A DNA stretch of 64,000 nucleotides from Hymenobacter jeongseonensis (lineage in GTDB: Bacteria; Bacteroidota; Bacteroidia; Cytophagales; Hymenobacteraceae): NCBI RefSeq assembly GCF_015694725.1, contig NZ_JADQDQ010000006.1, positions 186,001 through 250,000 on the forward strand, read 5' to 3'. Below are positions 24,884 to 35,181 of the stretch, piece by piece (the first letter of the stretch is position 1; every line of letters starts with the position of its first letter). The notes beneath the pieces were generated by a model that saw nothing but the letters and a program-made list of their open reading frames with translations, had not been told where the DNA came from and did not search any database. Position numbers and translations under genes: made by a program.

Positions 24884-27452
24884 CGGCGGCTGGTGCGGGA
24901 GTTTTAAGAGTTAGGGTAGGAAGTTGGTAGCGGTCCCAAAACTGGGGATGGTAGACAGTATGCCCCAATTGCTCAAATTCGGAAGCCGCATTAGTAGGAG
25001 CAGTTTCCAAGGTTGGGGCCAACGCTGGCACCACCGTAAAATACTGCTCAACGGACATCTGGGTGTGAAAGTGGCGGTTGCCGCGCAGCACCCGGCCCAC
25101 GCTTAGGCCCTGGGCGGCACTGCGGCTCACGTGGTAGCGGCCGTTGGCGCCGCGGGCGTAGTCCACCACGTGGTCGGTGCGGTCGTCGGCATACACACTG
25201 GTGTAGAGCTGGGAAATTCCATCCCGGCGCGGGTGGTGCTTGCGGGCAATGGCATTCATTTTCACGGTATCCAGCTCCCACAGCGCCTCGTAGTGCACGA
25301 CGGCATGGTCCTGCTGGCGCACGAAAAACCGGCCCGAATACCCGGACTGCAGGTAAGTACCCGTGGAGCGGTGGGTGGGCCGCCGCACGGCAAACCCGAT
25401 GATGTACACCGTCTCACCGCCTCGTTCCACCACGCTGTCGAGCCGCAGGTTGAATTTGCGCCAAGTGCCCGTTTTGAATAGCGGCGAGATACGCACCGGG
25501 TCGGCCGTGGAAGTAAAAAAACCGTGGCCGCCCTTTATGAGCGCGCCCGGCTTGGCGGGCGGGGGAAGCGGCTGGCGCACCCGCACTTCGCGCACTTGGT
25601 GCTGCTGCCTGGGCCCGCGCATCAGAAAGCCTCCGTTGAAGTCGCGGTGGCCGGCCGGCTCGAAAACTCGACTTACGTACTCTCCATCGTAGCGCAGGGT
25701 ATCGAAATGGCTGAGCCGGCGGTGCGTGTATACTTCGGCCGCATAGTCCTCCTGCTCATAATTGGTGGGCAAAGCGGCCAGCACTTTTTTCATGATGCGG
25801 CGCGGGTCCAAGCTTTCGCCGCGCACCTGCACGTCTTGTAGTTCATAAGCCGCGGGCACCAAACGCACCGTGAGCGGTTCGCCACTGAGCTTGGGCGTGA
25901 GCGCCGCTGTGGCGTAGCCTACGCTGCTGATTTGCAGCGCCGTCGTCCCAATCACTCGCAGCGCAAAACGTCCCTGCCCGTCGGCCACGGTGCCCACACC
26001 CTGGCCGGGCACCGACACCGAGGCATAGGGCACCGGCTGACTGGTTTTGCGGTCGAGCACGGTGCCGCGTATCGTTTGGCCAGCCGTGCCGGGGCGCACG
26101 CGTTGGGGCCGCGCCGCCGGGTTGATGGCCCCCGGTATAGCGCGGGCCAGGGCGGCGGTATCGGCGGGAGGTGCGGGCGCGTTGGGCACCAGTTTGGCTC
26201 CGTGCGGCGGGTTCACGGCCCGCAGAAACAGGAAGCCGTCCACTACCTCGCTCCACGGCCCCGTCAGGGGTTTGTATTCAAAGGCATAAGTGGTCAGGGC
26301 GCGGCCGGGCGCGTCGTGCTTCAGGCTCACGAAGCTGAACTCGGCGCCCTGCGCCAGCAGTTCCGCCTCCAGCGTGCCGGCGGCTGGCGGTGGCACAGGC
26401 TGGTAGCCGCCCATGCCGGCAAAGCCGTGGGTGCCGCCGCCGGCCAGCGTCCCCAGAATATAGACTTGGTCGGGGCCCAGCGCCGCTTTCACGGCGCGGC
26501 CCATCGGGCGGAAAGTCTGGATTTCCACATCATTCAGCGCCTCTACTTTATTGGCGAGGTGCGGCAGCGCGGCCCAGCATATCACCTTTTCCTGCGGGTG
26601 AGCCCGCAAGTACCAGAGCAGGTTGTCGGCCATCTGGGCGTCGCGCGGGTTGCTGTCGGCGGCCTTGAATTCCTTCTCGTCCTTGGTACCGGAATCGTGG
26701 GCTTCGTAGTCGCGGGCCTGGGCCAGCAGGCTGCGCAGGCACTGCTGCCAAAAGGCGGCATCGGCGCGGCGCGCAACGTTGGTGCTGGCAGCGGCTTTGT
26801 CGACCAAGCGCTGCGCCTTGGCCATTTCCTTCTCAAAATCAGCCAACTGCGTGGAAGGCAGAAACATGAAATGCTCGCCCATGAAGCTGATGACTTCCTC
26901 GAGATAGTCGTAATGCAGCGCGGCTCCACCCTTTTCTTTCGATAGAAATACCTGCAAATCGTCCACCAAATCGCCGGCGTAGCCTTCGCTAAACAGCTGC
27001 GGGTCGAAGCCGGCTACGCGCAGTTTGCCGGAGCCTACCAGCGGCAGCACGGCCTGGAATTCCTGGGTGCTGGTCCAGACGCCAAACACGCTGTTCCCCA
27101 GTGCTTCCTGGGCCGAATTGCCAGTCTCCAGCGCCTGCTGGGCCTTGCGCAGGTCGTAAAACCCGCTCTCAAAGGCCAGCGTGGTGAAGCCCATTTTCTC
27201 CCGCAGGAAGCGAATCAGCCTTGCCTTTGCTTCGAACACGTTGCCCTCGCCGTGGGTGGGCTCGCCGAGCATCACCACGCGCGCCGGGCCAATTTCCTGC
27301 AACAGAAATTCCAGGTCCTGGAAGTCGGCATCGGCGGGGTCGATGCTACGCACCACATGCACGGGCAGCGAAGCTGGCGCTTGGGCGCGGGCCGAAAACA
27401 ACAGACCGCAACACAAAAAAAGGCCGATAAAGCCTTTGAAATTGGTGAGCAT
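24873..27452 (-). CDS. Erythromycin esterase-like domain fused to CarboxypepD_reg-like domain
   Basis: Exported 859-residue protein. After a signal peptide (1-23, ARAQ) an erythromycin-esterase/Ere-like hydrolase domain spans about 30-430. Its characteristic acid/His cluster is E64 and H67 in LGEPTHGEGN, with E95 in AFESGFYDLR. Next comes a CarboxypepD_reg-like beta-sandwich at about 455-535 (IRGTVLDRKTSQPVPYASVS). The C-terminal part (about 545-859) has the pattern RRIMKKVLAALPTNYEQEDY, seen after such domains in Bacteroidetes exported proteins, and has no known function. Substrate is unknown: Ere enzymes open macrolide lactones, but most homologues are uncharacterised, so resistance should not be assumed. 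It overlaps the convergent flippase-like gene by 11 bases. Confidence 0.82.
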   Translation of the reverse strand: MLTNFKGFIGLFLCCGLLFSARAQAPASLPVHVVRSIDPADADFQDLEFLLQEIGPARVVMLGEPTHGEGNVFEAKARLIRFLREKMGFTTLAFESGFYDLRKAQQALETGNSAQEALGNSVFGVWTSTQEFQAVLPLVGSGKLRVAGFDPQLFSEGYAGDLVDDLQVFLSKEKGGAALHYDYLEEVISFMGEHFMFLPSTQLADFEKEMAKAQRLVDKAAASTNVARRADAAFWQQCLRSLLAQARDYEAHDSGTKDEKEFKAADSNPRDAQMADNLLWYLRAHPQEKVICWAALPHLANKVEALNDVEIQTFRPMGRAVKAALGPDQVYILGTLAGGGTHGFAGMGGYQPVPPPAAGTLEAELLAQGAEFSFVSLKHDAPGRALTTYAFEYKPLTGPWSEVVDGFLFLRAVNPPHGAKLVPNAPAPPADTAALARAIPGAINPAARPQRVRPGTAGQTIRGTVLDRKTSQPVPYASVSVPGQGVGTVADGQGRFALRVIGTTALQISSVGYATAALTPKLSGEPLTVRLVPAAYELQDVQVRGESLDPRRIMKKVLAALPTNYEQEDYAAEVYTHRRLSHFDTLRYDGEYVSRVFEPAGHRDFNGGFLMRGPRQQHQVREVRVRQPLPPPAKPGALIKGGHGFFTSTADPVRISPLFKTGTWRKFNLRLDSVVERGGETVYIIGFAVRRPTHRSTGTYLQSGYSGRFFVRQQDHAVVHYEALWELDTVKMNAIARKHHPRRDGISQLYTSVYADDRTDHVVDYARGANGRYHVSRSAAQGLSVGRVLRGNRHFHTQMSVEQYFTVVPALAPTLETAPTNAASEFEQLGHTVYHPQFWDRYQLPTLTLKTPAPAAAKP

Positions 27453-27554
27453 GGGCGGCAGAAAAAAGTTGTACCGGGAATTGAGCTTGCCCGGAAGGAG
27501 TGCAAACTACCCCCGCCGGTGCTTTTTCACCGAGAAACCAGCTGGCAAAAGACA

Positions 27555-27592
27555 CAAAAAAGGCCCCGAACCAAAACGGTCCGGGGCCTTTT
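27555..27592 (-). terminator. Rho-independent terminator of the small lipoprotein gene
   Basis: The stem AAAAGGCCCCG pairs with CGGGGCCTTTT (27582-27592). On the minus strand a run of T follows. It is placed 22 bases after the stop of the 27614 gene. Confidence 0.85.
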
Positions 27593-27613
27593 CAAACAAA
27601 TTTTAGCCGCTAC

Positions 27614-28033
27614 TTATTCAGCTTCGAGCATGAGAGCCGCGCCATCGGCCGACTTCAGGGTGAGCTTGTCGTCGGTGAGGGTTTCCACGGCAAACGTGTT
27701 GCTGGTGGCCGAGCCGTCGGGGGTCATGGTGATGGTTTTGCCGGCTTGGTCAAACGTGTATTTTCCCGATACTGCGCCGCTGGCCCCGGTCATGTTGTAG
27801 GTACCGTTGGCAAAAATGCGTAGCTCCTCTTGTTTCTGAGCATCGGTCTGCTTCACTTTGTCGCCGCTGGTGTCGGTTTCTTTGGCTGTTTTCCACACCT
27901 TGCTATCGGTGCCATATAGCATATTAACGCCTTCTACCTTTCCTTTGTCGCTGCCACAGGCAGTAACAAATAGCGACAGCATCAGCAGCAGGCTGGCGAA
28001 ATAACGAAGCGAAAAAAGCGACTGGGTTTTCAT
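27614..28033 (-). CDS. Small lipocalin-like lipoprotein of unknown function
   Basis: A 139-residue exported lipoprotein. The ATG at 28033 gives a typical signal with lipobox VTAC (Cys26); an earlier in-frame start at 28078 would bury it. The mature part is a short beta-rich sequence with KVWKTAKETD near the start, ELRIFANGTYNMTG, GKYTFDQAGKTITMTPDGS and DDKLTLKSADGA. This arrangement resembles lipocalin-like small lipoproteins of Bacteroidetes in which a Trp-containing strand is followed by a barrel. The resemblance is by pattern only. It is a single gene with its own terminator. Confidence 0.72.
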   Translation of the reverse strand: MKTQSLFSLRYFASLLLMLSLFVTACGSDKGKVEGVNMLYGTDSKVWKTAKETDTSGDKVKQTDAQKQEELRIFANGTYNMTGASGAVSGKYTFDQAGKTITMTPDGSATSNTFAVETLTDDKLTLKSADGAALMLEAE

Positions 28034-28212
28034 TGGAACAAGGTTTTGGTGAAAGAAGAGAATGACAAAGCCCAGCAAAGTGGGCTCGTCGGCTTACGGC
28101 CCACAGGCAAAAGAGTTTACAACGAAACCCCGCTTCAGCTTGCCCGTATAGGTGCTTTGTTAGCTTGGCCGGTGCCGGCTGGCTATTTTTTTCATTTAAT
28201 TTGAAACTTTCC

Positions 28213-28497
28213 ATGGGACTTCTTGATTTCCTCAGCGACAAAGGCGAGCAAAAGCCCGTAGAGCCCGCCGCAAAAACAGGTACCGGTGCTACCGATTTTT
28301 TTGGTAACGCTGCCAATCCGGCTGCCACTGGTAATTCGTACACCGTGGTAAGTGGAGACTCGCTTTCAAAAATTGCTAAAAACCACTACGGCGACGCCGC
28401 CAAGTGGCCACAGATATACGAGGCCAACAAGGACCTCATCGGCAACAACCCTGACCACATCGAAGTGGGACAGGTGTTGACCCTACCTAGTCTCTAG
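28213..28497 (+). CDS. LysM domain protein
   Basis: A 94-residue protein with an N-terminal polar stretch (MGLLDFLSDKGEQKP), a linker to about residue 40, and a single LysM domain at about 42-93. The domain includes YTVVSGDSLSKIAKNHYGDA, WPQIYEANKDLIGNNPDHIE and VGQVLTLPSL. LysM binds peptidoglycan or chitin-like GlcNAc chains. No signal peptide is visible, as in the cytoplasmic or periplasm-linked YgaU/LysM small proteins, so location is unclear. The ATG at 28213 is preferred over 28165. A terminator follows at 28524. Confidence 0.85.
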   Translation: MGLLDFLSDKGEQKPVEPAAKTGTGATDFFGNAANPAATGNSYTVVSGDSLSKIAKNHYGDAAKWPQIYEANKDLIGNNPDHIEVGQVLTLPSL

Positions 28498-28523
28498 GTA
28501 CTTTTTTGCAGAAAAAAGGTGAG

Positions 28524-28556
28524 AAAAGCCACTCTGTTTCAGGGTGGCTTTTTTGT
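28524..28556 (+). terminator. Rho-independent terminator after the LysM gene
   Basis: AAAAGCCAC (28524-28532) pairs with GTGGCTTTT (28544-28552) and the T-run continues to 28554. It is 27 bases after the LysM stop. Confidence 0.85.
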
Positions 28557-28712
28557 GTTTTAGGGGTTTTGAACGCGGCTCGGTACGCCCGCTCTACTTA
28601 GCCGGCGCAGCGTTGCCCCTAGCGCAAATAATTTGTCTGGCAGTGTTCCGTTGCTTCGGGACGCAGCATGCCAAGCGGGCTCCGTGGGCATGCCCATAAG
28701 CTCGGCAGCAAC

Positions 28713-28748
28713 TTTTTTTTATGGGCTGCTGCTTGCCCATAAAAAAAA
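28713..28748. promoter_or_regulatory. T8/A8 palindrome at the methionine operon promoter
   Basis: A run of eight T plus ATGGGC (28713-28726) is the exact reverse complement of GCCCAT plus eight A (28735-28748), with an 8-base loop. The T-run comes first and the A-run last, the opposite of a terminator. Its right arm covers the -33 region of the met promoter, so an operator role is possible. A third ATGCCCATAAG copy lies just upstream (about 28690-28700). Confidence 0.45.
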
Positions 28749-28764
28749 TTCGCGCTTACATTTG
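28733..28764 (+). promoter_or_regulatory. Putative promoter of the metYX operon
   Basis: TTG at 28733-28735 and TACATTTG at 28757-28764 are 21 bases apart, an exact match to the Bacteroidetes TTG/TAnnTTTG pattern. The riboswitch starts about 50 bases downstream. Confidence 0.6.
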
Positions 28765-28814
28765 CCTCACCAACAAGGTACTCCCCCGCTCGCGGCGGGG
28801 AAGTTTTATGTTTT

Positions 28815-28925
28815 ATAGAGAAGCGGCGAGAGACTAGGCTCCGTGACCCGCTGGCAACCTTCGACCGCGCGAAAGGTGCCAATTCCTACCCACTCCGGCG
28901 CAGGCCAGGGCGGGGAATATGAATC
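28815..28925 (+). promoter_or_regulatory. SAM-I (S-box) riboswitch
   Basis: The leader of metY contains the ordered S-box signature: AGAGAAGCGGCGAGAGACTA, then GTGACCCGCTGGCAACC, a variable arm, then GGTGCCAATTCCTACCC, and a closing GAATCGAG-type strand that can pair with the start. In this class S-adenosylmethionine binding lowers expression of methionine synthesis genes. The adjoining metY and metX genes support the call. It differs from the textbook consensus at a few positions of the P2 region, as many Bacteroidetes copies do. About 380 bases separate it from the metY start, including a stem at 29072-29112 followed by a T-rich stretch that may be the expression platform. Confidence 0.85.
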
Positions 28926-29107
28926 GAGTACCATGGAAAACGCTCCCTCTTCCGCTTTTTTTGTGCCGAATGCTCCGGCTGCTTTGCGCGCCGCAGATTC
29001 GGTTTTTTGCATTGTGGCCCCAAGTGGCCCCGGCCTCGCCCCGCGACCGGCCCGAATGCGAATGTGCTGTTGGTGCCCGTGTTGTTGCTAAGCTGATTTC
29101 GGCTTAG

Positions 29108-30688
<1,581 letters not shown>

Positions 30689-30751
30689 CCCGGCGGCCGG
30701 TTGCCCGCCGTTGGCGGGCCGCCGGCCAAAAGCTCCTGATATCGAACCATC

Positions 30752-31777
30752 ATGCAAGACCAGATATTTCATCTCCCCGACCTGCGCCTCGAAAGCGGGG
30801 AGATTTTGGCGGGGGCCCACGTGGCCTACCGCACCTGGGGCCAGCTGAGTCCCGACCGCGACAACGTGGTTTGGGTGTGCCACGCTCTCACGGCCAATGC
30901 CGACGTGCTGAGCTGGTGGCCCGGCCTGGTAGGGCCGGGCTGCTACTACGACCCCGCCGATTGGTTCATCGTGTGCGCCAATGTGCTGGGCTCCTGCTAC
31001 GGCAGCACCAGCCCGCTCGATGCCGACCCGGCCACGGGCCAGGCGCGCTTCCAGCACTTCCCCCGCCTGACCGTTCGCGACGTGGTGGCGGCACACGAGG
31101 CCCTGCGGCAAGACCTGGGCCTGACCGATATCCACACCTTAATCGGCGGCTCGCTGGGCGGCCAGCAGGCGCTGGAATGGGCCGTGCAGCGCCCCGATTT
31201 GTTCGACCACCTCGTGGTGATTGCCACCAATGCCCGCCACTCGGCCTGGGGCATTGCCTTCAACGAGGCGCAGCGGCTGGCCATTGAGGCCGACCCAACC
31301 TACGCGCACGGACAGCCCGGCGGGGGCGACGACGGCTTGCGGGCTGCCCGCGCTATAGCGCTGCTGAGCTACCGCAGCTACTCGGCCTACGGCGAAACCC
31401 AAACCGACCCCGACGAGGAGCTGCTGCGCGAGCACCGCGCCAGCACGTACCAGCGCTACCAGGGCGACAAGCTAGTGGCCCGCTTTGACGCCTACAGCTA
31501 CGTGGCCCTGAGCCGAACCATGGACACCCACAACCTGGGCCGCGGCCGGGGCGGGGTGCCCGCGGCCCTGCGGCGCATTGGCGCCCGCACACTGGTGCTG
31601 GGCATCACGTCCGATGTGCTGTTTCCGCTCGGCGAGCAGCGGGAGCTGGCCAACCATATTCCGGGCGCTATGTATGCTGAGTTGGATTCGCGCTACGGAC
31701 ACGACGGCTTTTTGCTGGAAACGGCGGCCATCACCCACTTTCTGGAGCGATTCTACGCGCCCACCTTCGCGCATTAA
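30752..31777 (+). CDS. metX: Homoserine O-acetyltransferase
   Basis: Alpha/beta-hydrolase-fold acyltransferase that transfers an acetyl group from acetyl-CoA to L-homoserine, providing the substrate of MetY. The 341-residue protein shows the MetX features: HALTANADV, the NVLGSCYGSTSP stretch, nucleophile S134 in GGSLGGQQALEWA, D288 in GITSDVLFP and H317 in YGHDGFLLE, forming a Ser-Asp-His triad. Family members can be acetyl- or succinyltransferases; pairing with an acetylhomoserine-type MetY favours acetyl. Co-transcribed with metY and controlled by the SAM riboswitch. Confidence 0.95.
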   Translation: MQDQIFHLPDLRLESGEILAGAHVAYRTWGQLSPDRDNVVWVCHALTANADVLSWWPGLVGPGCYYDPADWFIVCANVLGSCYGSTSPLDADPATGQARFQHFPRLTVRDVVAAHEALRQDLGLTDIHTLIGGSLGGQQALEWAVQRPDLFDHLVVIATNARHSAWGIAFNEAQRLAIEADPTYAHGQPGGGDDGLRAARAIALLSYRSYSAYGETQTDPDEELLREHRASTYQRYQGDKLVARFDAYSYVALSRTMDTHNLGRGRGGVPAALRRIGARTLVLGITSDVLFPLGEQRELANHIPGAMYAELDSRYGHDGFLLETAAITHFLERFYAPTFAH

Positions 31778-31949
31778 GTCACGTTGCGAGAGCCAGGCTT
31801 GGCTTCCACGAAAATAGTGTGCTCACTACGGGGGTTCGGCAGAGCCGTTCTTTTTTAAGAACGCCTCTAGCCAGAAGCTGGCCACAAGCCCTGTCGCAGT
31901 GGTGAAGGAGTTGGGGCGGCTCACAGGCTGAACGAGTACGGGCTAGCCG

Positions 31950-32007
31950 GCGAGTACAAACAGAAGGGCGCCATTCGCACGAATGACGCCCTTCTGTTTG
32001 TACTCGC
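31950..32007. terminator. Long hairpin between convergent metX and esterase genes
   Basis: Arms of 27 bases (31950-31976 and 31981-32007) match with one mismatch around a 4-base loop. It is the only structure in the 31778-32090 gap. No clear T-run is present on either side, so it may work as a bidirectional transcription block or be a palindromic repeat. Confidence 0.5.
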
Positions 32008-32090
32008 TGCTGTTTACCGCATCGAACCCACGAGGCCGATGGCCCGGAAGCCTGACGGTGAGCTATTACCGCGGCAGCCTGCCCATGGGG

Positions 32091-35009
32091 CTACTGCACC
32101 ACTACGCGACGCACCAGCGGGATGCTGCCCACGGTGAGGTGCAATTGGTACACGCCCGGCGCCAGGCCGCGCACATCCACTTCGGCCTGAAGAGGCTGGC
32201 CGGCTGCCGCCGCAAGCTGCTGCGCGCGCACCGTCTGGCCCAAGGCATTGGTCAGGCGAGCCGAGGCTTGGCCTTGGCTGCCTACGGGCCGCGGCAACAG
32301 CACCGTGAAGCTACCCGAAGCCGGGTTGGGGTACACTTGCAGTTGCGCCGCCAGGGCCGAACCGGCAGCCGCCAGGGGCGACGAAGTGAGCTCCAGCGTG
32401 AAGCGGCCGGCGGCGGTGAGGCTAGTTTGGGAAAAACGGTACTGGGTGCCCGCAGCCAGCGGGGTGCGAGTGCCAGTCACGGCATCATTCAGGAAAATGG
32501 TGCTGCCGGGGGCGAAATTGACTAGCTGCTCGGCGGCCAGCACGTAGGTTCCTACGCGGGGCACAGTGAGCGCCAACGGCACCACTGTAGCTGCCGCGAG
32601 GGCGGGCAGGCCGTTGATGGCCAGCTGCTGGCCCGCAGCCACCGTGGCCAGGTTCAGGCCGCTGGGGTTGGGCATCTTGGCTGCATCGAAGCGCAGGTCG
32701 GTGCCGGTGGTGGCACCGGCTTCGACGTAGAGGTACGTCTCGTCGGTGGCGGCGGCTTTGGTCGCGTCGGCCACGGTGAGGCGGAGGCGGGGGCGGGCAT
32801 CGGCCGTGCCGCGCTGCACGGTGGCCGTGTTGGCGGCGTCGAAGTCGGTGATGCGGGCGCTAACGGGGAAGGTGAGAGTGATGGGCGCGGGCACCAGGGA
32901 GCGCACGAAGAAGCCCTGCCCCAGCGGGATGGTGGCCGCAGCGGCTGGCCCTACGCCGTTCACGTAGGCCCGGTACTGGCCATCATACTGGCTGGTGCTC
33001 ACGAAAATGTACATGGCTGAGCTCATGCCGGCGGGTATGGGCACGTTGTCCCAGTTCAAAGCCGAGGCGAAGGGGTTGCCCACTAAGTGCCAGCCGGCCT
33101 GAGGCGTGGCCGCCGCGGTGAGGGTTACGGAAATGGCTTCGTTGTTGCGAGTCAGTGGCCCGGTGAAGGCCAGCGTTTGGTCGGCCGTCGTGTTCACGGC
33201 GTAGCCGCGGCCGCGTTCCAGCGGCGTAGTGGTAGCTGTGCCACCCGTGGGCACGGCCCAGCCCTTATCAAAGAAGGAATAGCTGGTGGCCGGCGAAGTC
33301 AGCGTCCGCCGCTGGTCGTACTCAAACACCGTGGGGAAGGGGCGCACCAGCTCGGGCTGGGCGCTGGTATTGTAGGCAGTATTGAGCACGGGCGAGAAGG
33401 TTCCGGTAGCCAGGCTGGCAGTGGTGGCGGCCAGGGGCGTTGCCAAGTGGCGGTAGCCCAGGCCGGGGTTCACGCTGGGGTCGATGTAGCGCTGCACGGT
33501 GAAGGCGTTGGACACGGTGCCGGCTCCGGGCGCGACCAGGGCCGTGCCGTCCGCGCTGGATAGCAGCGTGAGGGCGCGGGTGGCGTTGCTCAGGGTGCCG
33601 CTGGTGGGCAATAGCCGCTGGCTGATGCGGACGGCATTGGTCAGCGAAACGGCGCTGGCGGCGGGCACGGCAATTTCCAGCTCGCGCACCTGGGCGGGAA
33701 GGCCGGAGCCGGTCACTTGGTTGGCGGTGCCTTCATAGGTGTAGATAGCATCGGTGCTGAATGTGCGGGTGCCGGTGTTCTGGATGGCCCCGGTGGCGCC
33801 GCTGGCCGCAATGCCCGCGGAGCTGCAGATGCGGAGCGTGCCGCCGGCCTCCAGCACGAAGTTGCCGGGACCCTCCACCACGGAGCAGTCGGTTTTCAGG
33901 GCGCCGTTGTTCTGCACCGTCAGGGTACCCAACACGGTGATGGCGCCGGTGAGCGTGGCTTGGCTGCCGGTAATGGTGATGTCCTGATAGGTACCGGCCA
34001 GCACGTCGGTGGGCGTGCTGATAACCAGGCTGGGGTACGTGGTAGGCGTGACGGGCACGAGCAGGGGGCGCAGGAAGTCGCGAATGTCGCGGAAGGTGGT
34101 TTCGGCGTACGCCAGCGCAGCCGCGCTGGTGCCGTACATCGGGATGTGCGGCGCGTCGTCCAGGGTGCGCAGAACGTTGGGCACGCCGATGCTGGTCGCA
34201 TACGGGTTCAGCCGACCGCTGCCGTACACGTACTTGGGCGGCAGGCTGGCGCCCACGGTTCCTTCCAGGTAGGGCACCACGGCATCGTCGGTGCCGTGAA
34301 TGCTGTAGAGCGGGGCGTCGCCGGCCTCAATCAGCTCGGGGCGCTCGGTGGCACCGCTCAGGTTGAGCACGGCCAGCACCTCGCTGCTGTAGTCGGGGTT
34401 GCCGCTCATGCCCTCGATGCCGCCCATGGCGGCCACGTTTACGGAAGCGGGCACTTCGCTCACTTTGTCGAGGTAGCCCACGGCCAGGGCCATGAACGCC
34501 CCCGCCGAAGCGCCGCCCACCACAATGCGGCTGGGGCTTACCCGATAGGTGTTGTCGGTAGCCGCGTCTTTGCGAAAGAAACGCACGGCCGCCCGCATGT
34601 CCTGCATGCCGCGGAAGGCCGCGCGGTCCAGGTTATCCACATCGAAGGGAAAAAAGAACAGACGGTAATCGATGCTGGCCGTGACGTAGCCCAGCTTGGC
34701 AAACCGCGTGCACACGTCCACCATGTACTGTTCGCTGCGGCTGCCGCTGACAAAGCCGCCCTGATGGGCGAAGATGATGACCGGCCGCTCGGGCGCCACG
34801 TCGCCGGCCGGCTGGTAGATGTCCATGATTAGGGGCTGCGTAGTCCCAGCAAAGTTGACGGCCGAGCCGTACACCACGCCCGGCGTGACGGTGACGGTGG
34901 GGAAGATGGGGTCGAAGTACCGCCCGCCCGTGATGTCGATGGGGTTTTGGGCGAAAACCGGATACCCGGCGCCCAGCAGCAGCCAGACAAACAGTAAAGT
35001 AGCTTTCAT
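32091..35009 (-). CDS. T9SS-exported esterase/alpha-beta hydrolase
   Basis: A 972-residue secreted protein. The signal peptide is 1-20 (ending VFAQ); the ATG at 35009 gives this signal, while the frame open to 35327 is promoter-side DNA. An alpha/beta hydrolase of carboxylesterase/acetyl-xylan-esterase type spans about 45-310. It has an oxyanion HQGGF motif, nucleophile S168 in GGASAGAF, D241/D242 in SIHGTDDAVVP and H288 in DDAPHIPMY. A beta-rich middle follows (about 320-890), with a pattern like cell-surface repeat or choice-of-anchor regions. The last 80 residues (YPNPASGSFTVLLP ... VRRVVVQ) are a T9SS type A sorting domain. Likely acts on esters of plant polysaccharides outside the cell; substrate is inference. 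Confidence 0.87.
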   Translation of the reverse strand: MKATLLFVWLLLGAGYPVFAQNPIDITGGRYFDPIFPTVTVTPGVVYGSAVNFAGTTQPLIMDIYQPAGDVAPERPVIIFAHQGGFVSGSRSEQYMVDVCTRFAKLGYVTASIDYRLFFFPFDVDNLDRAAFRGMQDMRAAVRFFRKDAATDNTYRVSPSRIVVGGASAGAFMALAVGYLDKVSEVPASVNVAAMGGIEGMSGNPDYSSEVLAVLNLSGATERPELIEAGDAPLYSIHGTDDAVVPYLEGTVGASLPPKYVYGSGRLNPYATSIGVPNVLRTLDDAPHIPMYGTSAAALAYAETTFRDIRDFLRPLLVPVTPTTYPSLVISTPTDVLAGTYQDITITGSQATLTGAITVLGTLTVQNNGALKTDCSVVEGPGNFVLEAGGTLRICSSAGIAASGATGAIQNTGTRTFSTDAIYTYEGTANQVTGSGLPAQVRELEIAVPAASAVSLTNAVRISQRLLPTSGTLSNATRALTLLSSADGTALVAPGAGTVSNAFTVQRYIDPSVNPGLGYRHLATPLAATTASLATGTFSPVLNTAYNTSAQPELVRPFPTVFEYDQRRTLTSPATSYSFFDKGWAVPTGGTATTTPLERGRGYAVNTTADQTLAFTGPLTRNNEAISVTLTAAATPQAGWHLVGNPFASALNWDNVPIPAGMSSAMYIFVSTSQYDGQYRAYVNGVGPAAAATIPLGQGFFVRSLVPAPITLTFPVSARITDFDAANTATVQRGTADARPRLRLTVADATKAAATDETYLYVEAGATTGTDLRFDAAKMPNPSGLNLATVAAGQQLAINGLPALAAATVVPLALTVPRVGTYVLAAEQLVNFAPGSTIFLNDAVTGTRTPLAAGTQYRFSQTSLTAAGRFTLELTSSPLAAAGSALAAQLQVYPNPASGSFTVLLPRPVGSQGQASARLTNALGQTVRAQQLAAAAGQPLQAEVDVRGLAPGVYQLHLTVGSIPLVRRVVVQ

Positions 35010-35093
35010 AAAAAAGGGAAAAGTGAAGGAAGAAGAGGCCGACCGATGGGCTTGACGTAAAAGCCCCGGCCGGGGTTTAGCGCAATGCTCATC

Positions 35094-35101
35094 CAAACTT
35101 A
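35094..35101 (-). promoter_or_regulatory. Putative -7 promoter element of the T9SS esterase gene
   Basis: TAAGTTTG on the minus strand matches TAnnTTTG, about 85 bases before the ATG at 35009. No -33 TTG at normal spacing. It supports the downstream ATG. Confidence 0.4.
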
Positions 35102-35181
35102 ACAGCCCGGCGTTAAAATTCTCCCGCCGCCAAGCAACTGGCCCGCCCTGCTTTACTTGCGGCTGTTTTCTTTTTATTTCC

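Noticed and set aside
24873..27452. Macrolide resistance gene
   Set aside because: Only the fold resembles erythromycin esterase; the protein is exported and fused to other domains, so resistance cannot be claimed.
28713..28748. T8/A8 hairpin as a terminator
   Set aside because: The T-run precedes and the A-run follows the stem, the reverse of a Rho-independent terminator in both directions.
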